54,465 nucleotides of DNA, from contig NZ_UZWE01000057.1 in assembly GCF_900631945.1 (NCBI RefSeq), forward strand, positions 1 to 54,465, written 5' to 3'. Position 1 is the stretch's first letter. Each line of letters opens with the position of its first letter. Under the pieces are notes generated by a model. It made no database searches and was not told the origin of the DNA. It worked only from the letters and a program-made list of their open reading frames with translations. The position numbers and the translations under genes are program-made. Shown here in pieces: positions 16,304 through 25,951 of this stretch. Source of the stretch: Paracoccus haematequi. Its GTDB lineage: Bacteria; Pseudomonadota; Alphaproteobacteria; Rhodobacterales; Rhodobacteraceae.

Positions 16304-17584
16304 ATGACCCAGGGCTTTGACACGACAGCGATTCACGCGGGCACGGAGCCCGATCCGGCGACCGGCGCGCGGCAGGTGCCGATCTATCAGACCACATCCT
16401 ATGTCTTCAAGGACGCCGACCACGCCGCGCGGCTGTTCGGGCTGCAAGAGGTCGGATACATCTATTCGCGCCTGACCAACCCAACCGTCGCCGCCTTGCA
16501 GAACCGCATCGCGGCGCTTGAAGGAGGCGCGGGGGCGGTCTGCTGTTCGTCGGGCCATGCGGCGCAGATCATGGCGCTGTTCCCGCTGATGGGACCGGGG
16601 CTGAACATCATCGCCTCGACCCGGCTGTACGGCGGGACCGTCACGCAGTTCAGCCAGACCATCAAGCGGTTCGGCTGGTCGGCGAAATTCGTCGATTTCG
16701 ACGATCTGGAGGCCCTGCGCGCCGCCATCGACGGCGACACCCGCGCGATCTTCTGCGAATCGATCAGCAATCCCGGCGGCTATGTCACCGACATCCCGGC
16801 GGTGGCCGACATCGCAAAGACCGCAGGCATCCCGCTGATCGTGGACAATACGCTGGCGACGCCCTATCTGTGCAAACCCATCGAACAGGGCGCCACCCTG
16901 GTCGTCCACAGCCTGACCAAATACATGACCGGCAACGGCACGGTCACCGGCGGCGCGGTGGTGGACAGCGGCAGCTTCGATTGGTCGGCCTCGGGCAAGT
17001 TCCCCAGCCTGTCGGACCCGGAACCCGCCTATCACGGCCTGAAATTCCACGAGACCTTCGGCAATCTGGCCTTCACCTTTCACTCCATCGCCATTGGCTT
17101 GCGCGACTTGGGCATGACGATGAACCCGCAGGGCGCCCATTACACGCTGATGGGGATCGAGACGCTGGGCCTGCGCATGGCCCGCCATGTCGAAAACGCC
17201 CAGAAGGTCGCGGAATGGCTGGAAAAGGATCCGCGCGTCACGGCCGTGACCTATGCGGGGCTGGCGTCCTCGCCCTGGAGCGCGACGGCGAAGCGGCTGT
17301 ATCCCAAGGGCGCGGGGGCGCTGTTCACCTTTGCGGTCAAGGGCGGCTATGACGCGGCAGTCAAGGTGGTCGGCGCGCTGAAGCTGTTCAGCCATGTCGC
17401 GAACCTGGGCGACGCGCGGTCGCTGGTGATCCATTCGGCATCGACCACCCACCGCCAGCTGACCGAGGATCAGCAGCGCGCCGCAGGGGCCGCCCCCGAC
17501 CTGCTGCGCCTGTCCATCGGCATCGAGGATCCGGCGGACCTGATCGCCGACCTGGATCAGGCCCTGGCCGCCGCGGTGGCATAG
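16304..17584 (+). CDS. metY: O-acetylhomoserine sulfhydrylase (PLP-dependent)
   Basis: A 426-residue Cys/Met-metabolism PLP enzyme that makes homocysteine from O-acetylhomoserine and sulfide. The PLP lysine is in VHSLTKYMTGNG. Other family marks are YSRLTNPTVAALQNRIAALE, the aspartate that binds the pyridine nitrogen in IVDNTLATPYL, and the C-terminal SLVIHSASTTHRQL. The length and the tail favour MetY (about 425 residues) over the shorter MetZ/MetB type. A strong ribosome binding site (GAAGGAGGGG) precedes the ATG. Acetyl versus succinyl substrate cannot be proved from sequence. Confidence 0.88.
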   Translation: MTQGFDTTAIHAGTEPDPATGARQVPIYQTTSYVFKDADHAARLFGLQEVGYIYSRLTNPTVAALQNRIAALEGGAGAVCCSSGHAAQIMALFPLMGPGLNIIASTRLYGGTVTQFSQTIKRFGWSAKFVDFDDLEALRAAIDGDTRAIFCESISNPGGYVTDIPAVADIAKTAGIPLIVDNTLATPYLCKPIEQGATLVVHSLTKYMTGNGTVTGGAVVDSGSFDWSASGKFPSLSDPEPAYHGLKFHETFGNLAFTFHSIAIGLRDLGMTMNPQGAHYTLMGIETLGLRMARHVENAQKVAEWLEKDPRVTAVTYAGLASSPWSATAKRLYPKGAGALFTFAVKGGYDAAVKVVGALKLFSHVANLGDARSLVIHSASTTHRQLTEDQQRAAGAAPDLLRLSIGIEDPADLIADLDQALAAAVA

Positions 17585-17588
17585 GAAA

Positions 17589-17604
17589 GGGGGCCGAAGC
17601 CCCC
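17589..17604 (-). terminator. GC hairpin between metY and the SIMPL gene
   Basis: GGGGGC / GCCCCC close on a four-base loop that reads TTCG on the minus strand, where three T follow. It lies between two convergent stops and could serve both genes. Confidence 0.6.
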
Positions 17605-17611
17605 TGCCCGA

Positions 17612-18622
17612 TCAATTCGCGGGGGTCTGCCCTTCGGCCGGGGGCGTGCCCATCGGCACCACCGGCTGGCCGGGTTCCGGCGCGCCGGTATCGGTGCCCA
17701 GCGGCGGCGGCACGTCGCCCGGCACGGGCACGCCCGCATCGTCGCCCGGCACGGGCGCATCCGCGTCATCCCCCGGCACGGGCGCGCCCGTGTCATCGCC
17801 CGGCATCGGCGGGTGGCCCTCGGGAAGGCCGTGGTTGTGGTGGCCACGACCGCCCTTGCCGCCCATCGGGCCGCAGTCCTGCCCGCCCAGGGCGAACTGC
17901 ATCTCGACCAGGGCGGACAGCGCCACCTCGCCCGCCGCGATCGGCACCTTGGCGGAATCCGCGGCGGCCCGCGCCTCCATCATCATCGGACGCGGTCCTT
18001 CAGGCGTCGGCGTGTCGCGCAGCACCAGCACCGGGCCAAGCGTCAGGCCCGCAGCCTCGGCCAGAACCTCGGCCTTGTGGCGCGCGTCCTCGACCGCCGC
18101 GCGGCGGGCTTCGTCCTCGGTCGCGCTGCTGTCGTCGCGGATGAAGCTGATGCCGTTGATCTCGTTCGCGCCTGCGGCGACGATGGCATCCAGCACCTCG
18201 CCCAGGCGGGCCACGTCCTTGACGCGCACCGACACCATGTTGCTGGCCTGATAGCCGGTCACCGTGGGCGCGCGCCCTTCGCCGTAATCCATCACCGGGT
18301 TCAGGTTCAGACCCGAGGTCTGGACATCCGCCGCATCGATCCCCGCGCCCGCCAGCGCCTCGAACACCGCCGTCTGCTGCTGCGAATTCTGGCGCATCGC
18401 GTCGGCGGCACCGGCGGCCTGGGTGGTGACGCCCAGCTGGATGGTCGCCAGGTCGGGGGCCACGCGCGCTTCGCCCTGGCCGGTCACGGTCAGGCGCGAC
18501 ATGCCGGGATGGCACGTGCCATGCCCGCCCTTGCCGGGCGCGGCCATCGCCGGGGCGCCAAGCGCCAGCGCCGTTGAGGCCACCAGGGCGGCCCGTGCCA
18601 GCCTGCGCGGAAACTGTGTCAT
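17612..18622 (-). CDS. SIMPL-domain (DUF541) periplasmic protein with repeat tail
   Basis: A 336-residue exported protein. A signal peptide covers about the first 27 residues (ending ALGAPAMAAPG). The SIMPL/DUF541 domain starts with RLTVTGQGEARVAPDLATI and runs to about residue 240, including TSGLNLNPV and DEARRAAVEDARHKAEVLAEAAGL. The domain forms oligomeric periplasmic proteins of unclear function, sometimes linked to oxidative stress. After a Gly/His-rich stretch (GGKGGRGHHNHG) there is a disordered Pro/Asp tail made of nine-residue repeats such as PGDDTGAPV. The tail is unusual for the family. Confidence 0.85.
   Translation of the reverse strand: MTQFPRRLARAALVASTALALGAPAMAAPGKGGHGTCHPGMSRLTVTGQGEARVAPDLATIQLGVTTQAAGAADAMRQNSQQQTAVFEALAGAGIDAADVQTSGLNLNPVMDYGEGRAPTVTGYQASNMVSVRVKDVARLGEVLDAIVAAGANEINGISFIRDDSSATEDEARRAAVEDARHKAEVLAEAAGLTLGPVLVLRDTPTPEGPRPMMMEARAAADSAKVPIAAGEVALSALVEMQFALGGQDCGPMGGKGGRGHHNHGLPEGHPPMPGDDTGAPVPGDDADAPVPGDDAGVPVPGDVPPPLGTDTGAPEPGQPVVPMGTPPAEGQTPAN
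17714..17806. repeat. 27-bp tandem repeats in the SIMPL gene tail
   Basis: Three 27-base units begin at 17714, 17741 and 17768, with a partial fourth from 17795. Each contains CCCGGCACGGGC and encodes PVPGDD plus three variable residues. The unit length keeps the frame, so copy number can vary without a frameshift. Confidence 0.8.
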
Positions 18623-18810
18623 GTCTCTGTCCTCTTTGCGGAAATTTCCCTGGCCCCACTAACCGCGATCCTGCCGGGAAGTTCAAAGCAAATGCGTTCA
18701 CGGATCCGCCAGTTTGGCTTTCCTCAACCGGCGAAATCCGCTAAATCTGGGGTAATCAAACCAAATCGCGGACCCATAGAACACGCGATCATCATGAGCA
18801 GTGATCCACC

Positions 18811-21711
18811 ATGAACAGACATATCGCCCCGCCCGATTTCGCCATGAGCTTTACGTCCGAGGCGGTCATGCTGGAACACCGCGACGGCCTGGGGTGGCGG
18901 CCCCTGGGCCAGGCGCCCTTCGCGGGCCGCGAGATGACCGCCCGGTTGGCCGCGCTGCGCGACCAGGCGGGCGCGCCGCCCAGCCAGCTGGACACCGTGC
19001 TGGTCATTCCCGACGACCAGATCCTGTACAGCACGCTGACGGTTCCGGTTGGATCGGATACGCCCCTGGCCATCGCCCGCGCGCTTGAGGGGATGACTCC
19101 CTATGCGGCGGACGAACTGGCCTTCGACTGGTGCCCCTCGGCCAGCGGCGATATCGAGACGCTGCGCATCGCCGCCGTCGCCCGCCGGACCCTGGAAGAG
19201 GCCGAGGATTTCGCCCGGTCCCAGGGCTTCCGCCCCTCGGGCTTCGTGGCGCGTCCGGGGGACGACCGCTTCGACGGCCAGCCCGATTTCGGCCCCAGCC
19301 GCCTGGCCGAGGATCAGGTCACCCGCCCGCCCTTCAGCCAGCCCGACCTGACCCAGGCGCGCGTGACCGATCCGGTGGTGGCCGTCCCGGAACCCGCCGG
19401 GACCAAGGCCGAGGCGCCCGCCGTCATCAGCCGCATCGTGCCGCATGTGGTGGCGGTTCCGCCGGTCAAGGCCAGCCCCGAACCGGAACAACCCGCAGCG
19501 AAACCTTCTGTCGGGCCTGTCTCTGAACCTGCCGCCGCCACCGCCGCCAGCGTGATCCGCCACAAAGAGGTCAAGTCCCCCGTCGCGGCCCCCCGCCCCC
19601 TGTCTCCGCGCGCCCAGGCCGTCCACGACCGCGCCCGAGAAGCCCGCGCCCGGCCCGCCGCGCCGCAGGACGCCGTGGCCGCCGAATCCCTGATGGCCCG
19701 CCTGCGTCGCCTGGATCCGGGCCGCTTGCCGGTCCTGATGGGGATCCTGGTTCTGGGCCTTGTCGCGGTGCTGGCCTTCTTCGGCGCGCCGTCGAACGAA
19801 GAAGCGCCGGTGGCAACGACGCAGCCTGTGGCCGTCCCCGACCTGCCCGCCGATCCGGCACCAGAGCTGGCGGCGACGGCCCCCGCCCCGGATCAGGCGG
19901 CGGTTCTTCCGCCCGCCGTCGATCCTGTCGCAGCCGATCCCGCCGCGGAACCCCGCCAGGCCGAGGCTGCGGCCGAACCGGCCGAGGTCGCGGCAGTCCC
20001 TGTCGCCGCGCCGACGGCGCCGGTGGAACAGGAACCCGCCCCGGTTGCGGCGGCTCCGGTCCCGGTTCCGGCCGATCCCGCGACCGCACTTTCCGCCGCT
20101 CGTCCCCAGCCCACGCCGCAGCAGCCTGCCCCCGCGCCGCAGCCTGCCACACCGACCGCGCAGGGCGACGACGCCCTCAGCCAGGCGCTGACCGAAGCGA
20201 TGGCCGCGGCCCCCGCCGCCACTTCCGCGACCCAAAGGCCGATCAGCGCGGCCACCATGACGGAAGCGCCCGCACCCGCTCCGGCCGCAACGCCTGCCCC
20301 GGCAGCGACGGCCCCGGCGACCGCTGTCCCTGCGACGCGAGTGACGCCACCGGCGCAGCGGCTGGCCAGTTCCGCCCGTCCGCCGCGCGTGGCCCCGGTG
20401 CGGGCGGCGGCCCCGGCGCCCGCCGATGCGCGCCCGGTGGTTCCCGCCAGCCCGCCGCCCTTCGCGGAACGCGCCCGCCCGCAGACCCCCGCGCGGTTGA
20501 CCGGATCGCGTCCGCCGGAACGTCCGGCCTCGGTCACGCCTGCCAGCAGCCCGGCCCGCGCGCCTGAAGCCGCCCCTGCCGCCGACCCGGCCCGCGCTGC
20601 GCCGCCTGCCGCGTCTTCCGGCAGGCCGCCCGCGCGGCCCCAGCGGCAAAGCCTGATCGAGGAAGGCAGCCGGTCCGAGGATGGCCAGCCGACTCGCCTG
20701 AGCCAGGCCGAACGCCGCGCCTTGACCGACCTGCTGCGCGACCTGCGCACCGCCCAGGCGGGGGCGCGGGGCCTCGGCGATGCGGAACGCGGCGCGGTGA
20801 TCCGGCTGGCCGAGGCCCGCCCGTCCCGCAAGCCCATGGCGGTCGGCGGGCCGTCGCAACAGGCGGTGCGCGATGCGGTCGCGGCGGCCGTCGCCGATGC
20901 GCCCCGTGCCCGGTCGGGTCTGGGGCAATCGGCCCGGCCCCATGCGCGGCCCGGCGGGGCGCGCCCTGCCGTCCGCAGCGATCCCGGCCCCGGCAGCGCC
21001 AGCCTGTCGGGCGGGGCCATCGACCGGGCCGTCGCCGCAGCCGTTTCGGAAAGCTCTCCTCTGCCGGGCGCCGTCGCTTTGACGGCGCTTCGTTCATCTG
21101 CGCTGCCGCCGCGCCGTGCGGCGGGCGCCGGGGCCGCCGCAGTGGCGGCCGCCGTGGCCGCAGCCCCGTTGGCCCCCACCGCCGACGACCTGCGCGCCGC
21201 CGCCCAGGCGCAGTCGCAAGAGGCTGCCTTGGCCGAACAGCGCCGCCAGGACGCCGAATTGCAGGCCCAGGCCGAGGCCCGCGCCCGCGCCCGTGCCGCC
21301 CAGGACGCCCAGGCCGAGGCGCAGGCCCGCGCCCAGGCCGAAGCCCGCGCCCGCGCCCAAGCCGAAGCAGAAGCGCGCGCCGCAGCCGCCCGTCAGCAGC
21401 GCTATGCCCCGCCCGAGGCCGAGGACGAACCCGAGGTCACCGCCGCCATCCCCGACGGGCGCACGCCGACCACGGCCGGAGTCGCTGCGACGGTCAAGGA
21501 CGGCATCCAGATCAACCGCACCCAGATCATCGGCACCATCGGCGCGGGCAAGGCCAGCCGCGCGCTTGTGCGGCTGTCGAACGGCCGCGTCCTGACCCTG
21601 CGTCTGGGCGACAAGATCAACGGCGGCACCATCACCGACATCGGCGACAGCCGCATCACCTTCGTCAAGGGCGGCCAGGCGCAGGCCCTGTCGGTGCTGG
21701 GCGGGCGCTGA
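18811..21711 (+). CDS. Large Ala/Pro-rich membrane protein with GspL/PilM-like and GspC/PilP-like ends
   Basis: A 966-residue protein I cannot name. Residues about 1-150 resemble the cytoplasmic actin-like domain of GspL/PilM: VLVIPDDQILYSTLTVP, then GMTPYAADELAFDW, then AAVARRTLEEAEDFARSQGF. One membrane segment lies at about 307-325 (LMGILVLGLVAVLAFFG). A long Ala/Pro-rich, probably disordered periplasmic stretch follows, then an Ala/Glu/Gln/Arg coiled coil near 820-880. Residues about 898-966 resemble the GspC/PilP homology region (TQIIGTIGAGKASRALVRL, LRLGDKINGGTITDIG). So it looks like an inner-membrane scaffold of a secretion or pilus machine fused in one chain. No other such genes are nearby. 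Its composition leads to false matches with translation initiation factor 2. Confidence 0.75.
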   Translation: MNRHIAPPDFAMSFTSEAVMLEHRDGLGWRPLGQAPFAGREMTARLAALRDQAGAPPSQLDTVLVIPDDQILYSTLTVPVGSDTPLAIARALEGMTPYAADELAFDWCPSASGDIETLRIAAVARRTLEEAEDFARSQGFRPSGFVARPGDDRFDGQPDFGPSRLAEDQVTRPPFSQPDLTQARVTDPVVAVPEPAGTKAEAPAVISRIVPHVVAVPPVKASPEPEQPAAKPSVGPVSEPAAATAASVIRHKEVKSPVAAPRPLSPRAQAVHDRAREARARPAAPQDAVAAESLMARLRRLDPGRLPVLMGILVLGLVAVLAFFGAPSNEEAPVATTQPVAVPDLPADPAPELAATAPAPDQAAVLPPAVDPVAADPAAEPRQAEAAAEPAEVAAVPVAAPTAPVEQEPAPVAAAPVPVPADPATALSAARPQPTPQQPAPAPQPATPTAQGDDALSQALTEAMAAAPAATSATQRPISAATMTEAPAPAPAATPAPAATAPATAVPATRVTPPAQRLASSARPPRVAPVRAAAPAPADARPVVPASPPPFAERARPQTPARLTGSRPPERPASVTPASSPARAPEAAPAADPARAAPPAASSGRPPARPQRQSLIEEGSRSEDGQPTRLSQAERRALTDLLRDLRTAQAGARGLGDAERGAVIRLAEARPSRKPMAVGGPSQQAVRDAVAAAVADAPRARSGLGQSARPHARPGGARPAVRSDPGPGSASLSGGAIDRAVAAAVSESSPLPGAVALTALRSSALPPRRAAGAGAAAVAAAVAAAPLAPTADDLRAAAQAQSQEAALAEQRRQDAELQAQAEARARARAAQDAQAEAQARAQAEARARAQAEAEARAAAARQQRYAPPEAEDEPEVTAAIPDGRTPTTAGVAATVKDGIQINRTQIIGTIGAGKASRALVRLSNGRVLTLRLGDKINGGTITDIGDSRITFVKGGQAQALSVLGGR

Positions 21712-21716
21712 TCCCG

Positions 21717-22337
21717 TCAGCCCTGCGACAGCGCGACATTGACCGCCAGGGCCAGAAGCACGGTGTTGAAAAAGAACGACAGCGCCGAATGCAGCACCAC
21801 CACGCGGCGCAGCCGGGTATCACGGATCGCCACGTCCGATGTCTGGGCCGTCATGCCCAGGGTCATGCTGAAATAGATGAAATCCCATGGCCCCGGATCC
21901 CTGGTTCCGGGAAAATCCAGGCCCCCCGCGCGCTGCCCGGCTTCGACGGCATAGAACAGCCGCGCGTAATGGAACGCCATCACCATGTGCAGCGTGGCCC
22001 AGCCCAGCGGGACCGAGGCGACGGCCATCGCCGGGCGCAGCCAGCCCGCCCCGGTCCTGTCCCCCAGCGTGCCGAACACCGCCCACAGGCACAGCGCCAC
22101 CGCGCCCACGGCCAGCAGCACGATGACATGGCCGCCCTCGTCATCCTCGGTCCCGTGACGGCGCAGGTCGGCGCCTGTCAGGCGATGGGCGAAGCGCGCC
22201 GCCAAGGCCAGATAGGCGGCAAAGAACAGGTTGCCGCCCGCCAGCGTGCGGTCGATCAGCGCCATCGGCAGCGCCAGACCCGCCGCAACCCCCACCGCCA
22301 GGGCGGCCAGGAACCGGGCATGACGGCGCCAGTTCAT
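21717..22337 (-). CDS. DUF1345-type integral membrane protein
   Basis: A 206-residue protein with about five to six hydrophobic segments (for example FLAALAVGVAAGLALPMALI and VIVLLAVGAVALCLWAVFG). The motif DFIYFSMTLGMTAQTSDV resembles the pore-like conserved segment of DUF1345 proteins, which are distantly related to ion channels. The ATG at 22337 fits the gap after the upstream gene; the frame is open further but would run into it. The function is unknown. It is 40 bases downstream of the TraB/GumN gene on the same strand and may be co-transcribed. Confidence 0.8.
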   Translation of the reverse strand: MNWRRHARFLAALAVGVAAGLALPMALIDRTLAGGNLFFAAYLALAARFAHRLTGADLRRHGTEDDEGGHVIVLLAVGAVALCLWAVFGTLGDRTGAGWLRPAMAVASVPLGWATLHMVMAFHYARLFYAVEAGQRAGGLDFPGTRDPGPWDFIYFSMTLGMTAQTSDVAIRDTRLRRVVVLHSALSFFFNTVLLALAVNVALSQG

Positions 22338-22377
22338 CCCAAGGCCCGACCGTCGCGCGCCGGCCGAAGGGTGCCGG

Positions 22378-23394
22378 TCATCCGTCCAGCCTCTCGATGG
22401 TCCAGCCGTCTCTCTCCAGCAGCCGCAGGACCCCCTGGTCGCCCGGCAGATGCAGCGCGCCAAAGCCCGCGACGATGCCCTTGCCCTGCCGGGCGGCATC
22501 GCGCGCCCCTTGGGTCAGCGGGGCGATCCAGGACTGGTTCCGGCGGTCCATCAACTGCTCTTTCGCCAGCCGCATCTGCGCATCCACCTGATCACGCGTC
22601 AGGCCCGAATTGCGATAGGCATCGAAGCGGCCGAACTCCCAGATCGCCCAGACATCGCCCGCGAAATAGGCATCGGTCAGCGTCACCGCGTAATCGTCGG
22701 CATGGGCGGCGGCGGGCAGCGCGGCGCGGATCATCTCGATCTCCTGCTGCGGGGTCAGGTGGCCGAACAGGGTGAAGACGGTATCCCAGGGTTCCAGGGC
22801 GCGAACCGGCAGATCCAGGGCCTCGGCCCGCTCGACAAGGCGGTGGTCCAGCCCCTGGGCGCCGCTTTCGGCCATCTGCCGGATCATGCAGGGGCTGATC
22901 CCCAGCATCATCGCCACATACCAGGGCCGCAGCTTCGACGTGACGACGGCGGGGGTGCCCCGTTCGGCCATCGCCGCCGACAGCAGGCCCCAGTCCCGGT
23001 CGTCCAGCCGCTCGGGCAGGGTCGGGCCATCGGGATCCACCATCAGCGTGGGATCCGAGGCCAGGGCCTCGGTCAGCCTGCGTTCCTCCTCGGGCCCGGC
23101 CTCGACGAAGAGGGCGGCGGCATCGGCCAGCAGCGGCTCGATCCGTGCCAGCATCGCGTCGTGGCGCGGATCGCCGAAATGATAGGTTCCGACCAGGGTC
23201 ATCTCCTGATCGCCCTTGCTGGCCCGCCACAGCAGGCCCTGATGATAGGGGATGTCGGCCACCGCCGCGTCGATTTCGGCCCGCTGGTCGGGGGTCATTG
23301 CGTCGAACAGGTTGGCGCCCACGCATTCGGATGCCTGCGCCCATGCCGGGGCCGCCGCCCACAGCGCAAAAACCGCCGCCACCAAGACCCTCAT
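22378..23394 (-). CDS. TraB/GumN-family protein
   Basis: A 338-residue exported protein with a signal peptide (MRVLVAAVFALWAAAPAWAQA). Family motifs are LVGTYHFGDPRHD near residue 68, the Glu-containing LFVEAGPEEE, and the C-terminal GFGALHLPGDQGVLRLLERDGW. The TraB/Tiki superfamily has a putative metal-dependent protease fold based on the His/Glu motifs; bacterial GumN-like members have no settled substrate. Two Cys (in ASECVGANLF and ISPCMIRQM) could form a disulfide. It is divergent from groESL. Confidence 0.87.
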   Translation of the reverse strand: MRVLVAAVFALWAAAPAWAQASECVGANLFDAMTPDQRAEIDAAVADIPYHQGLLWRASKGDQEMTLVGTYHFGDPRHDAMLARIEPLLADAAALFVEAGPEEERRLTEALASDPTLMVDPDGPTLPERLDDRDWGLLSAAMAERGTPAVVTSKLRPWYVAMMLGISPCMIRQMAESGAQGLDHRLVERAEALDLPVRALEPWDTVFTLFGHLTPQQEIEMIRAALPAAAHADDYAVTLTDAYFAGDVWAIWEFGRFDAYRNSGLTRDQVDAQMRLAKEQLMDRRNQSWIAPLTQGARDAARQGKGIVAGFGALHLPGDQGVLRLLERDGWTIERLDG

Positions 23395-23486
23395 CCGCTG
23401 CTTCCCCGCTGTTGCCGCCTGAAGGCTGGCACAGCCCCGCCGCCTTGACCAGCCGCCCGGCCCAAGAATTTGGCGTCGCGGCGGCG

Positions 23487-23515
23487 TTGACAGGGCCGCT
23501 CGGGTGGCCTAGATC
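23487..23515 (+). promoter_or_regulatory. groESL promoter
   Basis: TTGACA (23487-23492) and TAGATC (23510-23515) are separated by 17 bases, a good housekeeping sigma-factor promoter. Transcription should begin at about 23522, at the edge of the CIRCE element. Confidence 0.7.
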
Positions 23516-23522
23516 ACCGTCA

Positions 23523-23549
23523 TTGGCACTCATCCGGTGTGAGTGCCAA
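23523..23549 (+). promoter_or_regulatory. CIRCE operator (HrcA binding site)
   Basis: TTGGCACTC, nine bases, then GAGTGCCAA form a perfect inverted repeat matching the CIRCE consensus TTAGCACTC-N9-GAGTGCTAA with one symmetric change. It sits at the start of the groESL transcript, so HrcA should repress the operon until heat shock. Confidence 0.95.
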
Positions 23550-23588
23550 CACCGCAACACTGCAACCTGAAACACGGAGTGTTCACCA

Positions 23589-23876
23589 ATGGCATTCAAA
23601 CCGCTGCACGACCGCGTCCTGGTCCGTCGCGTCCAGTCGGACGAAAAGACCAAGGGCGGCCTGATCATCCCCGACAGCGCCAAGGAAAAGCCCGCGGAAG
23701 GCGAGATCATCGCCGTCGGCGAGGGCGCGCGCAAGGATTCGGGCGAGCTGATCGCGCCCAGCGTCAAGGCGGGCGACCGCGTGCTGTTCGGCAAATGGTC
23801 GGGCACGGAAGTCACGATCGACGGCGAGGAGCTGCTGATCATGAAGGAAAGCGACATCCTGGGCGTCATCGCCTGA
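23589..23876 (+). CDS. groES: Co-chaperonin GroES
   Basis: A 95-residue GroES, which caps the GroEL cage. It starts [13 protein letters not shown]; the mobile loop is in the [15 protein letters not shown] segment, and the roof and core motifs [14 protein letters not shown] and [13 protein letters not shown] are complete. It is the first gene of the CIRCE-controlled operon; groEL follows after 35 bases. Confidence 0.98.
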   Translation: MAFKPLHDRVLVRRVQSDEKTKGGLIIPDSAKEKPAEGEIIAVGEGARKDSGELIAPSVKAGDRVLFGKWSGTEVTIDGEELLIMKESDILGVIA

Positions 23877-23896
23877 TCCGCATCCTTCACCCATAA

Positions 23897-25549
<1,653 letters not shown>

Positions 25550-25576
25550 TCATCCCCTGCCCTGCGGCAGACACGG

Positions 25577-25602
25577 AAAGGGCGCCTTCGGGCGCCCTTT
25601 TT
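25577..25602 (+). terminator. Rho-independent terminator of groESL
   Basis: A ten-base stem AAAGGGCGCC / GGCGCCCTTT closes on a TTCG tetraloop, with T continuing beyond the stem. Confidence 0.9.
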
Positions 25603-25680
25603 GCTTGGCGCGGCAGGCGGCCGCTAACCGGATGTGAAGGATTTCGCGCTAGATCATCGGACATGCCGCAGGGGAATCAC

Positions 25681-25944
25681 ATGATCCGCATCATCGCAGT
25701 CCTAGCCTTGGTTGTCCTTGGTCCGGCCCAACCGGCGCAGGCCTGCGGCAGCGGCGCCAGCAGCACCTTTTGCGCCGATGGCTGGGTCGCGCAGCAGCCC
25801 GCCAAAGCGCTTGGGCCGGACAGCGGGGGCGATTCCCAAGGGGGCGGATGGCCTGGCGACGCGACGGATCCGTCCGGCGATGGAATCTATGTCGAAGGGG
25901 CGGTGGTCGTGGACACGCCTTCCGAGGATGACGGGCAGTTGTGA
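25681..25944 (+). CDS. Small secreted protein of unknown function
   Basis: An 87-residue protein with a signal peptide (MIRIIAVLALVVLGPAQPAQA) ending before CGSG. The ATG at 25681 has an AGGGG ribosome binding site, while an ATG six codons upstream would put charged residues before the signal. The mature part is short, Gly/Asp-rich and acidic, with two Cys (CGSGASSTFC), and is probably disordered. It stands alone between the groESL terminator and the convergent ppx gene. I know no family for it. Confidence 0.6.
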   Translation: MIRIIAVLALVVLGPAQPAQACGSGASSTFCADGWVAQQPAKALGPDSGGDSQGGGWPGDATDPSGDGIYVEGAVVVDTPSEDDGQL

Positions 25945-25951
25945 TCCGGGA

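Noticed and set aside
17714..17806. CRISPR-like array
   Set aside because: The 27-base units are contiguous, without unique spacers, and encode an in-frame protein repeat.
18811..21711. Annotation as translation initiation factor IF-2
   Set aside because: The resemblance is only Ala/Pro/Arg composition; there is no GTPase domain (no G1 P-loop), and there is a membrane segment.
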